Made by a program: the position numbers and the translations under genes
Shown: one piece after another, positions 9,388 through 17,980 of the stretch
How positions within the stretch are numbered: the first letter of the stretch is position 1
How the letters are laid out: every line of letters starts with the position of its first letter
The notes under the pieces: generated by a model
Told to the model about the DNA's origin: nothing
What the model saw: the letters and a program-made list of their open reading frames with translations, nothing else
The model's database searches: none
Source of the DNA: Undibacterium piscinae
GTDB taxonomy: Bacteria; Pseudomonadota; Gammaproteobacteria; Burkholderiales; Burkholderiaceae_D
Assembly (NCBI GenBank): GCA_003970805.2
Contig: CP051152.1
Coordinates: 1,426,001-1,490,000 of the forward strand
Direction: 5' to 3'
Length of the DNA stretch: 64,000 nt

Positions 9388-10170
9388 CTATTCCGGTGTC
9401 AGGCCCATTACGTGAGAGAAGCCACCATCAACGTAGGTGATTTCACCGGTGATGCCGCTGGCCAATGGTGACAGCAAGAAAGCAGCGGTATTACCCACTT
9501 CTTCAATCGTCACGTTGCGGCGCAATGGCGCGTGCTCGGCCACAAAGCCCAGCAATTTACTGAAATCCTTGATGCCACTCGCTGCCAGCGTCTTGATAGG
9601 ACCAGCTGAAACACCATTGACGCGTATACCTTTTTTACCCAGGTTTTCCGCCAGGTAACGTACCGAAGCTTCCAGCGACGCCTTGGCCAGGCCCATGGTG
9701 TTGTAATACGGAATGGCGCGAATCGCACCAAGGTAAGACAAGGTCAGCAACGAGGAGTCCGGACGCAACATAGGTAAAGCCGCTTTCGCCATCGCAGGGA
9801 AACTGTAGGCCGAAATATCGTGGGCGATTTTAAACGCTTCGCGTGAAAAGCCATCGAGGAAATCACCGGCAATCGCTTCGCGTGGTGCGAAACCAATCGC
9901 GTGAACCAGACCGTCGAGGTGATCCCAGGATTTAGCCAGATCAACAAACACCGCATTGATTTGTTCATCGCTGCTGACATCGCAGTCAAAAATCAAATCA
10001 CTGCCAAATTCTTTGGCAAATTCACTAATTCTGTCTTTAAAACGTTCGCCTACATAAGTGAACGCCAGCTCAGCGCCTTCGCGCTTACAAGCCTGTGCAA
10101 TGCCATAGGCGATAGAACGGTTGGATAACAAACCGGTGATCAGAATTTTTTTGCCTTGCAGAAATGCCAT
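9388..10170 (-). CDS. fabI: Enoyl-[acyl-carrier-protein] reductase (NADH)
   Basis: FabI carries out the last step of each fatty acid elongation cycle and is the triclosan target. The 260-residue SDR-fold protein has the cofactor segment [15 protein letters not shown] and the FabI active site Tyr-x6-Tyr-x-Lys pattern in [26 protein letters not shown] (given here in two parts: the tyrosines in AIPYYNTMG and the lysine in LAKASLE). It ends [12 protein letters not shown]. The start at 10170 ([13 protein letters not shown]) has a good ribosome binding site GGAGT. An upstream in-frame ATG at 10236 would add 22 unlikely residues. It appears monocistronic. Confidence 0.95.
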   Translation of the reverse strand: MAFLQGKKILITGLLSNRSIAYGIAQACKREGAELAFTYVGERFKDRISEFAKEFGSDLIFDCDVSSDEQINAVFVDLAKSWDHLDGLVHAIGFAPREAIAGDFLDGFSREAFKIAHDISAYSFPAMAKAALPMLRPDSSLLTLSYLGAIRAIPYYNTMGLAKASLEASVRYLAENLGKKGIRVNGVSAGPIKTLAASGIKDFSKLLGFVAEHAPLRRNVTIEEVGNTAAFLLSPLASGITGEITYVDGGFSHVMGLTPE

Positions 10171-10276
10171 GATAACTCCAGGTATTAACGCAATACCGAT
10201 GCGGCCTACAGGCCAAAAAGCCTTGAAGAACCGCATTAATACTAGGTTAAGGGTTTTATACTTATTTTGTACTAAG

Positions 10277-10304
10277 GTTTTACGGACTGCGTTTTACGGA
10301 CTGC
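10277..10304. repeat. 14-bp tandem duplication upstream of fabI
   Basis: GTTTTACGGACTGC is present twice head to tail at 10277-10290 and 10291-10304, about 110 bases upstream of the fabI start. Its role, if any, is unknown; it may move or alter the fabI promoter. Confidence 0.8.
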
Positions 10305-10459
10305 GACTACACTTCAGTACCGTCTGTTTAGTGAGTGTTCAGAATTTAGAACGTTTCCTCAGCAGGTCGGAATTGTAGTTGTTCACGCGCAAACGGGCAA
10401 ATATTAAATTGACACAATCAATTCTCAGATTTTTCCCGCATGGCGCATTATCCGCTAAA

Positions 10460-11065
10460 CTATTTTTTCTTGCTGCCTAAACGGCTTTCCTTACCTTGCA
10501 TCAGATTGCCGATATTGCTGCCATGACGATAAATCAGCAGGCCGCTCATGACAAAAATTGCCAGCAATTTTGGATCAGGGCCAAACAATAAACCATAATA
10601 AAACGGCGCGAAAATAGCAGCGATCAATGCGCCTAAAGACGAATAGCGGAAAGCATAGACCACCACTAGCCAGGTCACCAGAGTCGCCAGGCCCAGCCAT
10701 GGATTAATGCCCAGCAAGACTCCCAGTGCAGTGGCCACGCCCTTACCGCCGACGAACTTAAAAAAAACTGGCCATAAATGCCCGAGAAAGACCGCCAAGG
10801 TCACCAAGGCGACGGCGGTATCGCCCAAGCCAAACTGATCGCCGAATTTAACGGCCAGCCAGACTGCCAGCCAGCCCTTGGCGCCATCACCGATTAAAGT
10901 CAGCACGGCGGCAGCCTTATTGCCGCTACGCAAGACGTTGGTAGCGCCAGGGTTTTTTGACCCGTAAGTGCGCGGATCCGACAAGCGAAACATCTTGCTG
11001 ACCACTACCGCAAATGAAATCGATCCCAATAAATAAGCGGCAAGCATTGCCAGTAAAGTATTCAT
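10460..11065 (-). CDS. plsY: Glycerol-3-phosphate acyltransferase PlsY
   Basis: Membrane enzyme that transfers the acyl group of acyl-phosphate to glycerol-3-phosphate, the first step of phospholipid synthesis. The 201-residue protein has about five membrane segments and the three conserved PlsY loops: [32 protein letters not shown], and [21 protein letters not shown]. It ends with a basic cytoplasmic tail (ESRLGSKKK). The start at 11065 ([15 protein letters not shown]) is the usual family N-terminus. Confidence 0.95.
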   Translation of the reverse strand: MNTLLAMLAAYLLGSISFAVVVSKMFRLSDPRTYGSKNPGATNVLRSGNKAAAVLTLIGDGAKGWLAVWLAVKFGDQFGLGDTAVALVTLAVFLGHLWPVFFKFVGGKGVATALGVLLGINPWLGLATLVTWLVVVYAFRYSSLGALIAAIFAPFYYGLLFGPDPKLLAIFVMSGLLIYRHGSNIGNLMQGKESRLGSKKK

Positions 11066-11161
11066 CTTTATTTCCCTTGTTACTTAATGTGTTATTTAAT
11101 AATTTTTATGATGTGAATCACTGCCCGGACGCTGATATTTATCATGCACCGGTAGCGTCGG

Positions 11162-11654
11162 TTAGTCGTCCAAAGCGCACTCAACCGCACGCGCCTTCAA
11201 CAACGATTCCAGCAGTGCCGGATCGATTCCTATCAGATAGCCGCGCTTGCCGCCATTGATATAAATTTTATCCAGCAGAAGAATACCCTGTTCGACATAC
11301 ACAGGCATGGCTTTTTTTTGTACCAAACGGCGAAGTTCCGCCTACCATATAGCCGGAATGGCGTTGCGCCACTTCAGGTTTGCATGGCTCCACCGATTTG
11401 CAGCCGATCTGGCGCGCCAGATTTTTAGTCGAGACCTTGCAGTCTCCGTGCATCAGAACGATCAGTGGCTTGGCCTGTTCATCCTGCATTACCAGCGTCT
11501 TGACAACGCTATGTTCATCGACACCCAGCTCACGGGCTGAGACTGCGGTACCGCCATGTTCTTCATAACTATACGGGTGCTCACTAAATAGCGCCGCCTG
11601 TTTGCGCAAAAACTGGGTTGCCGGCGTTTCTGATACGTGCTCTTTTTTAGCCAA
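11162..11654 (-). CDS. ybaK: Cys-tRNA(Pro) deacylase YbaK/EbsC, frameshifted
   Basis: YbaK-family proteins hydrolyse Cys-tRNA(Pro) formed by misacylation. The N-terminal part is normal (TPATQFLRKQAALFSEHPYSY, then HGDCKVSTKNLARQIGCKSV and GYMVGGTSPFGTKK). After the A8 tract at 11322-11329 (T8 on the plus strand) the frame is lost. Removing one A restores AMPVYVEQGILLLDKIYINGG and the end ALDD at 11162, giving a full protein of about 163 residues. As sequenced the frame stops at 11268. This is the only break here that looks like an added rather than a missing base. A sequencing error is likely; slippage in the A8 tract is the alternative. Confidence 0.85.
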
Positions 11655-11728
11655 AACGATTCCTTCATGTCATAAGCAGGTCATATCCGAATTATATCGT
11701 TGCGCTTTTATCCTCAACGAGAAATTTC

Positions 11729-12928
11729 ATGCAAATTCCACGTCATGCAGCCCTACTCCTGGCTTGTTCCGCAACTGTGTTGATCAGCGCCTGCGGTGGC
11801 ACTGACTCTCCAGCCGCATTACCAACGCTTAACGGAGATAAACCCATCGTCGTCGCGCATCGCGGCGCCTCTGGTTATATTCCGGAAGAAACCTATGAAG
11901 CTTACGTTAAGGCGATAGAGCTCGGTGCTGACGCGATTGAGCCAGATCTGGTGTCCACCAAAGACGGCGTACTCATCGCCAGACACGATCCTAATCTTGC
12001 CTTGAGCACCGATGTTGCCAGCCATCCGGAATTTGCCTCACGCAAAAAAACCATGAACGTCGACGGCGAGATACAAACCAATGCATGGGCAGTCAGCGAC
12101 TTCACTTTTGCCGAGATTAAAACCTTAGGCGGCATTTCTACCGATGCCGAACGTCCGCAGCAATTTAACGGTCGCTACAAACTAGTAAGCTTCCAGGAGA
12201 TTATTGATCTGGTCAAAGCCAAGGCTAAGGAAACCGGCCGCGTGATCTCGGTTTACCCGGAAACCAAAAACCCCAGCTACCATCGCGCCCTGGGTTTGCC
12301 ATTGGAAGACAAACTGATCGCCATCATTAATCAAGCGGGCTGGAACGACAAGACAGCTCCGATTTACGTACAGTCGTTTGAGCCGGGCAGCCTGAAAGAA
12401 TTGCGCGCCAAAGGCTTGAAAACAAAATTAATCCAACTGATCGATGCCGATGATGTTGACCTGAAAACCGGCAAACTGACCTACGCAGCGCCGTACGACA
12501 AGCCGGTGGACTGGGCACTAGCAGGAGACAAACGCATGTTCTCGGACATGGTGACTCCGGCCGGCTTGGCTGAGATCAAGACCTATGCTGACGGTATCGG
12601 TCCGTGGAAACGCTACATCGTCAGCGTCAAGGGAACGGTAGGCGCCGATGGCAAAATAGTCGACATCAACGCCGACGGCAAGATCAACGATGCCGACACC
12701 ACTACCATGGAGCCGACTAGCCTGGTTGCCGATGCCCACAAAGCGGGCCTGATGCTGCCCCCCTATACCTTCCGCAATGAAAAACGTCGTCTCGCCAGCA
12801 ATTACAAGGGCGACCCTAAGGAAGAATACAAACAGTTCTTCCGTCTCGGCGTAGACGGTGTCTTCTCAGATTTCACCGATACGGCACTGACGGCACGCGC
12901 CGAGTACCTGAAAGAAACCGGACGTTGA
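11729..12928 (+). CDS. glpQ: Glycerophosphodiester phosphodiesterase lipoprotein
   Basis: Hydrolyses glycerophosphodiesters to glycerol-3-phosphate and an alcohol, in the periplasm. The 399-residue protein has a lipoprotein signal with lipobox ISAC (cysteine 22) and then the GDPD TIM barrel: VVAHRGASGYIPEETYEAY with the catalytic His/Arg and metal-binding Glu, and GADAIEPDLVSTKDGVLIARHDP with the metal-binding Glu/Asp and second catalytic His. It continues to GVDGVFSDFTDTA at the C-terminus. An acidic insertion near residue 310 (VDINADGKINDADTTTME) resembles a calcium-binding DxDxD loop, as in periplasmic GlpQ proteins. Confidence 0.93.
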   Translation: MQIPRHAALLLACSATVLISACGGTDSPAALPTLNGDKPIVVAHRGASGYIPEETYEAYVKAIELGADAIEPDLVSTKDGVLIARHDPNLALSTDVASHPEFASRKKTMNVDGEIQTNAWAVSDFTFAEIKTLGGISTDAERPQQFNGRYKLVSFQEIIDLVKAKAKETGRVISVYPETKNPSYHRALGLPLEDKLIAIINQAGWNDKTAPIYVQSFEPGSLKELRAKGLKTKLIQLIDADDVDLKTGKLTYAAPYDKPVDWALAGDKRMFSDMVTPAGLAEIKTYADGIGPWKRYIVSVKGTVGADGKIVDINADGKINDADTTTMEPTSLVADAHKAGLMLPPYTFRNEKRRLASNYKGDPKEEYKQFFRLGVDGVFSDFTDTALTARAEYLKETGR

Positions 12929-12975
12929 TCAGCAAAGCGGACGGGACAAAAATATCAGTCTCGTCTGCTATGCCA

Positions 12976-13914
12976 TCAACTTCCTCTGGGGTGATGCAAT
13001 GCGTGCAGCTGTTTGAGGCGTTCGCGGGCGACGTGGGTGTAAATTTGCGTCGTCGAAATATCGGCGTGACCGAGCAGCAATTGCACTACACGCAGATCAG
13101 CGCCATGGTTCAGCAGATGAGTGGCGAACGCATGTCTTAAGGTATGCGGTGACAAGGGCGCGACTATGCCGGCCTGACTGGCGTATTTCTTGATGAGCAC
13201 CCAAAACATCTGCCTGGTCATGGCACCGCCTCTGGCCGTCACAAATAAAGCGTCATCAATCTGCCCTGCCAGAATTGCCGGCCTACCCTCGCGCAAATAA
13301 CGTTCCAGCCAGGTTCTGGCAACTTCGCCGAATGGCACCAGGCGGGTCTTATTGCCTTTGCCACTGATGCGCAAGACGCCGTCATTGAGGCTCATATCCA
13401 GCGCTCCCACCGACACCAACTCCGTTACGCGCAAACCGCAGGCATACAGCAATTCGAGCATAGTGCGGTCGCGCAAACCTAGCGCCGTGCTATCGTCGGG
13501 CGCCAGCAGTAATAAATCGACCTGCTTTTCGCTGAGGGTTTTGGGCAAGCGATTGGCCTGCTTTGCCGACTTGAGCTTGGTGCAGGGATTGGCGCTGATC
13601 AGATTCTGGCGAAATGCCATTTGATAGAATCGTTTCAAAACGCTCATGCTACGGTTACTGGAAGTCGCCTTTGACTCGCTTTTCTTATACGCGACATAGC
13701 CATAGACATCGCTTTCGGCCGCCTCGTACAAATGCTTCTGATACGAGCCATGTAGCCACTCGGCAAACAAACGCATGTCACGTCTATATGCTTCCAGTGA
13801 ATTTTTCGCCAGGCCATCTTCCAGCCAGAGATTGTCACAAAACACATCAATCTGGGCCAACACCGCGGCCGGTAACTCTATTGCAGGAAGCTCCGGCTTC
13901 ACTTTGGCGACCAC
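12976..13914 (-). CDS. xerD: Site-specific tyrosine recombinase XerD
   Basis: With XerC, XerD resolves chromosome dimers at dif. The 312-residue protein has an N-terminal SAM-like core-binding domain (LWLEDGLAKNSLEAYRRDM) and a catalytic domain with the Arg-Lys-His-Arg-His-Tyr set: LLYACGLRVTELVSV, SGKGNKTRLVPFG, SPHTLRHAFATHLLNHGADL, LGHADISTTQIYTHV. The start overlaps the end of ogt by 16 bases, suggesting translational coupling. The length and the chromosomal housekeeping context argue against a phage integrase. Confidence 0.93.
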   Translation of the reverse strand: MVAKVKPELPAIELPAAVLAQIDVFCDNLWLEDGLAKNSLEAYRRDMRLFAEWLHGSYQKHLYEAAESDVYGYVAYKKSESKATSSNRSMSVLKRFYQMAFRQNLISANPCTKLKSAKQANRLPKTLSEKQVDLLLLAPDDSTALGLRDRTMLELLYACGLRVTELVSVGALDMSLNDGVLRISGKGNKTRLVPFGEVARTWLERYLREGRPAILAGQIDDALFVTARGGAMTRQMFWVLIKKYASQAGIVAPLSPHTLRHAFATHLLNHGADLRVVQLLLGHADISTTQIYTHVARERLKQLHALHHPRGS

Positions 13915-14420
13915 AGGGACTCCCGGGTATAGCCGGCAACTTGCTCATGCGCAAGTAACCAGCGCTTGACGCCGAGATGGAAGCCAGTCTCATCATCATG
14001 ATGCGCAAAACCACCGAGGCCACCGGCGGCGGTGACTCTATGGCAGGGGATGACTAAGGGATACCAGTTGGCACCGCAGGCCTGGCCAACCGCGCGCGGC
14101 GCTGACTGTATATGTTTGGCGATCTGGCCGTAAGTACGCACCTCGCCGCGCGGAATGGAGGAAATGGCACTCCATACCTTATGCTGAAATGCCGTACCGG
14201 CAGGTTTTAGCGGCAGCGTAAAGCAAAAATCCGGCTGGGCTATGTAAGACTCAATTTGGTTTGCCGCTTGTTCCGCGACATTATCGACAGGCGCTTTTTC
14301 GCGAAATCTTTCGGGAAGATAGACCAATTCGCTGATCATTCCATGCTCAGTCCGCACTCCGATAAAACCGAATGGAACACTGACGATGGCCGAAAAAATA
14401 GCGCTTTCATTTTCCAACAT
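13899..14420 (-). CDS. ogt: Methylated-DNA--protein-cysteine methyltransferase
   Basis: Repairs O6-alkylguanine by transferring the alkyl group irreversibly to its own cysteine. The 173-residue protein has the active-site motif PCHRV (in LVIPCHRVTAAGG), the recognition helix RAVGQACGANWYP, and the HKVWSAISSIPRGEVRTYG segment. The ATG at 14420 (MLENESAIFSA) is preceded by AGGAGAT. A longer frame exists to 14585, but its extra residues run through a terminator and a putative small RNA and are not family-like. It leads the ogt-xerD pair. Confidence 0.93.
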   Translation of the reverse strand: MLENESAIFSAIVSVPFGFIGVRTEHGMISELVYLPERFREKAPVDNVAEQAANQIESYIAQPDFCFTLPLKPAGTAFQHKVWSAISSIPRGEVRTYGQIAKHIQSAPRAVGQACGANWYPLVIPCHRVTAAGGLGGFAHHDDETGFHLGVKRWLLAHEQVAGYTRESLWSPK

Positions 14421-14460
14421 ACTATCTCCTGCGATGAAATATAAGACTAGTGCACACCAA

Positions 14461-14490
14461 AAGAAAAAAGGCGCATCCAAGGATGCGCCC
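14461..14490 (-). terminator. Rho-independent terminator
   Basis: GGGCGCATCC and GGATGCGCC form a strong stem, followed on the minus strand by TTTTTTCTTTT. It stands upstream of ogt and some 400 bases downstream of dctM, so it more probably ends the putative small RNA than the dct operon. Confidence 0.85.
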
Positions 14491-14587
14491 TTAAAACATC
14501 TTTCGCGTTTTGGCTGTTTAGACTGACATAAAGCAAGTCTCAGCTTGTAATAAAACGCGCGTCTCCCCAGTGTGTTCGGTATCAATA
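14463..14587 (-). ncRNA. Candidate small RNA with its own promoter and terminator
   Basis: On the minus strand an extended -10 element TGCGATAAT (14594-14602) is followed about 7 bases later by a region of roughly 125 bases that ends in a strong terminator. The body contains a long-range stem CGCGTTTT/AAAACGCG (14514-14521 region paired with 14553-14559 region) enclosing AGACT/AGTCT. No sensible reading frame is present. It lies upstream of ogt. I do not recognise the family; 6S RNA was considered but the length and fold do not match clearly. Confidence 0.35.
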
Positions 14588-14799
14588 CCGCTTATTATCG
14601 CACTACCGCCTTCAAACTCTTATTGCCAACTAACGTGCTGCAAATTTCGATCTGGCGAGAATATAGCATGCAAATTAGCGGCATTCAAAAGCAAAATGAG
14701 GGAAACCAAGGAATTGTTGTGAATATGTAAAAAACAGTGTTATTAAAAAAATAGTCTGGACAATTTTCTTTTTTTGACAAATTTTTACAATGCGGGAGA

Positions 14800-14840
14800 G
14801 GAAATCACCCTAATTCACTATCATGAATAGAGTGATTTCC
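14800..14840. other. Inverted repeat downstream of dctM
   Basis: GGAAATCAC (14800-14808) and GTGATTTCC (14832-14840) form a perfect 9-bp stem with a 23-base loop that can itself pair (TCACTAT and ATAGAGTGA). It starts 48 bases after the dctM stop. It could end the dctPQM transcript or protect its 3' end, but only short T-runs follow on the minus strand. Confidence 0.5.
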
Positions 14841-14887
14841 TTACTAGTTTCTCATTCGACAATCTAGTTGGCCCGCTACTTCAGTCG

Positions 14888-16168
14888 CTACTTATAAATT
14901 AGCTGCGGCAACCAGGTCGAGATGATAGGCACATACGTAATCAGGAACAGGAAACCCAGCATCGTCATCAGCCAAGGCATGACCGCAATCGTCAACTCGG
15001 TAATCCCCATCTTGGTAATTCCTGAAGCTACGTACAGATTTAACCCAACCGGCGGATGGCACATACCCACTTCCATATTCACCACCATGATGATACCGAA
15101 ATGCACCGGATCAATACCCAGCTTCATCGCCACCGGAAACAAAATCGGTGCCATGATCAGGACGATGGAAGATGGTTCCATCACGTTACCGGCTAACAGT
15201 AGCAAGACATTACAGACCAGCAGGAAACTAATCACGCCGAAACCTTTGTCCAGTATCCAGCCTGCCATCGCCTGCGGTATGTTTTCACTAGTCATCAGGA
15301 ATGAGAATAGCATCGCGTTGGTAATGATGTACAACAGCATCGCTGACATCGCGGCCGAGTCGAGCAAGACCTTAGGCACCTTTTTCAGTCCCATATCCTT
15401 GTAGACAAACACGGCAACCACGAACGCATATACGGCTGCCACCGCTGCCGCTTCGGTAGGGGTAAACATCCCGGAATAAATCCCGCCCATCACAATCACT
15501 ATCAGCAGCAAACCCCAGGCGCTCTTGCGGAATGCCATCCAACGCTCACCCCAGCTAGACTTAGGCATACGCGGATAGTTATGTTTGCGCGCCAGGAACC
15601 AGGTCGTCAGACCAAGTAAAAACGCCAGCAGCAAACCGGGAATCACACCGGCCATGAACAACTGACCAACCGAAGTATTGGTCGAGACAGAATACATCAC
15701 CATCACGATGGAAGGCGGAATCAATATTCCCAACGCACCGGAGGTAGTAACGACACCGGCCCCAAACCCCTTGGGATAACCTTGCTTGACCATCGCTGGC
15801 ATGATGATGGAACCGATCGCCACCACAGTTGCGGGGGAAGAACCGGACACCGCAGCGAACAGCGCACAAGCCATCACACCGGCTAATGCCAGGCCACCGT
15901 GCCAGTGCCCGACCATTGAGGTGGCGAAATTAATCATCCGTCTGGCCACTCCGCCATGCGTCAGAAAATTACCTGCCAGAATAAAGAAAGGGATCGCCAT
16001 GATCTCGAATTTCTCGATACCGGTAAATAGTTTCAAGGCGACCGACTCGATAGGAACCGTCGTCATGGTGAATAAAAATCCCAAGACCGTTAAACCGAGC
16101 GAAATTGAAATCGGCATACCGGTCAGCATCAGCGCCAGCAGCAAGACGAAAATAATGGTGGCGTTCAT
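14888..16168 (-). CDS. dctM: TRAP C4-dicarboxylate transporter, large permease
   Basis: The large membrane subunit of a tripartite ATP-independent periplasmic transporter, which uses an ion gradient. It has 426 residues and about 12 hydrophobic segments. The typical DctM features include FFILAGNFLTHGGVARRM, SSPATVVAIGSIIMPAM and VNMEVGMCHPPVGLNLYVASG. Its start overlaps the end of dctQ by ATGA. C4-dicarboxylates (succinate, fumarate, malate) are the inferred substrates from the nearby dctS/dctR-like regulators. Confidence 0.95.
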   Translation of the reverse strand: MNATIIFVLLLALMLTGMPISISLGLTVLGFLFTMTTVPIESVALKLFTGIEKFEIMAIPFFILAGNFLTHGGVARRMINFATSMVGHWHGGLALAGVMACALFAAVSGSSPATVVAIGSIIMPAMVKQGYPKGFGAGVVTTSGALGILIPPSIVMVMYSVSTNTSVGQLFMAGVIPGLLLAFLLGLTTWFLARKHNYPRMPKSSWGERWMAFRKSAWGLLLIVIVMGGIYSGMFTPTEAAAVAAVYAFVVAVFVYKDMGLKKVPKVLLDSAAMSAMLLYIITNAMLFSFLMTSENIPQAMAGWILDKGFGVISFLLVCNVLLLLAGNVMEPSSIVLIMAPILFPVAMKLGIDPVHFGIIMVVNMEVGMCHPPVGLNLYVASGITKMGITELTIAVMPWLMTMLGFLFLITYVPIISTWLPQLIYK

Positions 16169-16716
16169 GCTTTCACCTCATCTTCCAGTCCCTCTACATG
16201 CGAGTGATCATGCTTGGGCAATTCACCGGTTTTAATGAAGGCCCAGGTGACCTGCAAGAAACGGAAGCACATCAGATAAGAGCCCAAGGGTATTGCCAGA
16301 TACACCCACCACATCGGTATTTCCAGATCGGCGGAAGTCTGCTCGGTATGCGCGATATCCCAGACAAAGCTCGCGCCTAAACTACCTACGATACCGGTGA
16401 ACAAGGCACCGGCAAGCAAGCCAAAAATCACAAACTGATTGCGGCGTGCCGGTTTCATTTTATTGATCAGCACGTCGACGCCGACATGAATGCCGGTACG
16501 CACGCCATAGGCAGCACCAAACTTTGCCATCCAGACGAACATATAAATAGTCAGTTCCTGCGCCCAACTGGTGTTGATTTGTATCAGTGCATCTTGCACA
16601 TAAGGAATCGGGAAGCCAGACAGATAGCGATGCAACACAGCAATAAAAATCACTATGGTCGCCGCCCCCATCAGGGTGGCAATCAGCCACTCTTCCAGAT
16701 GATCTAGAAATTTCAT
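16165..16716 (-). CDS. dctQ: TRAP transporter small permease
   Basis: The small membrane subunit that joins the receptor DctP to DctM. It has 183 residues and four hydrophobic segments (LIATLMGAATIVIFIAVLHRY first). The conserved WAQELTIYMFVWMAKFGAAYG and HVGVDVLI stretches are typical of DctQ. It lies between dctP (86 bases upstream) and dctM (4-base overlap). Confidence 0.93.
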   Translation of the reverse strand: MKFLDHLEEWLIATLMGAATIVIFIAVLHRYLSGFPIPYVQDALIQINTSWAQELTIYMFVWMAKFGAAYGVRTGIHVGVDVLINKMKPARRNQFVIFGLLAGALFTGIVGSLGASFVWDIAHTEQTSADLEIPMWWVYLAIPLGSYLMCFRFLQVTWAFIKTGELPKHDHSHVEGLEDEVKA

Positions 16717-16802
16717 GTTATCTCCTGATTTCTATTTTTATGACAGCGCCCGTGTACGCCAAAGGCGTTACGGACGCTGTATTAAGGCGGAAAGCTAAGC
16801 GC

Positions 16803-17807
16803 TTATTTGTAGCCGAGTGCTGCGGCCTCTTTATTCACATTGGCGACGAGATCCTTGCCGATCCGGCTTTCCATGGTCTTTTGTACAGGCAGCAAGGCCT
16901 TCAACCACTCAGCACGCTCTTTTTCAGTCGGCTGATACAGTGTCGTCTTACCGGATTTCTTGACCGCTTCCAGTGCATTATCATTCTCTTGCTGAGCAAT
17001 CGCATTGGCGTATTTGGTAGATGCTTTCATGGCCGCGTCGAGCTCACCGCGGATATCGGCGGGCAAGCCATCCCAGAACTTCTTATTCACGATTACCGCA
17101 TAGCCTAGGTAGCCATGATTCGTCAGGGTGACGTGCTTTTGCACCTCATGCATTTTCTGGGTATACAAGTTGGATGGCGGATTCTCGGTGCCATCAACCA
17201 CTCCGGTCTGCAGCGCCTGATAGACTTCAGAAAAGGCCAGCACTTGCGGATTAGCACCAAGCGCACGCATCTGCGCATCGAGTACCTTGGACGATTGTAT
17301 GCGCAGTTTCTGTCCCTTCAGATCGGCCGGCAGGTGGATAGGCTTATTCGCGGACATCACCTTAAAACCGTTATCCCAGAAGCCCAATCCGACGATACCC
17401 TTAGGTTCCAGCTTTTTCATCAGGTCTTTACCGATCGGGCCTTCGGTAACGCGATACAGCACATCCTTAGTCGGGAAAATATACGGCAGATCGAACACTT
17501 CAAATTCTTTAACCCCCAAAGGGCCGAATTTCGCCAATGAAGGCGCCAGCATCTGTACCGCGCCAAGTTGCAAGGCTTCCAGTTCTTCTTTATCTTTATA
17601 CAGCGTACTATTGGGATAGAGTTCTATCTTGACGCGGCCTTTAGTGGCTTTCTCAGCCAATTCCTTGAAACGCTCGGCGGCCTTGCCTTTTGGCGTATCG
17701 ACCGACACCACATGACTGAATTTAATCACGATAGGCGCCTGGGCAAATGCGGCACCGCTGACCACGGTGGCTGTCAGCATAGAAAACAATAAGGCTTTAA
17801 GTTTCAT
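16803..17807 (-). CDS. dctP: TRAP transporter C4-dicarboxylate-binding protein
   Basis: Periplasmic receptor of the TRAP system. The 334-residue protein has a signal peptide ending AFA-QAPIVIKFSHVVS, then the DctP fold with GKAAERFKELAEKATKGRVKIELYPNS, the ligand-arginine region GQKLRIQSSKVLDAQMRALGA, and SEVYQALQTGVVDGTENPPSN. The ribosome binding site GGAGA precedes the start. Its upstream region is shared with divergent dctS and carries a heptamer repeat. Confidence 0.95.
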   Translation of the reverse strand: MKLKALLFSMLTATVVSGAAFAQAPIVIKFSHVVSVDTPKGKAAERFKELAEKATKGRVKIELYPNSTLYKDKEELEALQLGAVQMLAPSLAKFGPLGVKEFEVFDLPYIFPTKDVLYRVTEGPIGKDLMKKLEPKGIVGLGFWDNGFKVMSANKPIHLPADLKGQKLRIQSSKVLDAQMRALGANPQVLAFSEVYQALQTGVVDGTENPPSNLYTQKMHEVQKHVTLTNHGYLGYAVIVNKKFWDGLPADIRGELDAAMKASTKYANAIAQQENDNALEAVKKSGKTTLYQPTEKERAEWLKALLPVQKTMESRIGKDLVANVNKEAAALGYK

Positions 17808-17822
17808 GTTTGTCTCCGTTCA

Positions 17823-17857
17823 TAGAATTTAGAATTTAGAATTTAGAATTTAGAATT
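17823..17857. repeat. Heptamer TAGAATT x5 upstream of dctP
   Basis: Five perfect head-to-tail copies of TAGAATT, followed by a T-rich stretch, start only 16 bases upstream of the dctP start codon. They are in the 5' leader or promoter. Copy number could change by replication slippage. Confidence 0.9.
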
Positions 17858-17980
17858 TTTTTCATTTATATCTGAATCAATAATGAGTATTCAGAGTAAT
17901 GCTCACACAAACAACTGTGGATAACCACAATCAAGAATAGATACCGGCCGCTCCGGCCGCTACAGTAAACTAAGAAGATC

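Noticed and set aside
12976..13914. Phage or integron integrase
   Set aside because: Length, motif spacing and housekeeping neighbours fit XerD; no attachment site, tRNA or phage gene is nearby.
14421..14585. Extended N-terminus of Ogt
   Set aside because: The longer frame reads through a strong terminator and its residues are unlike the family; the ATG at 14420 has a good ribosome binding site.
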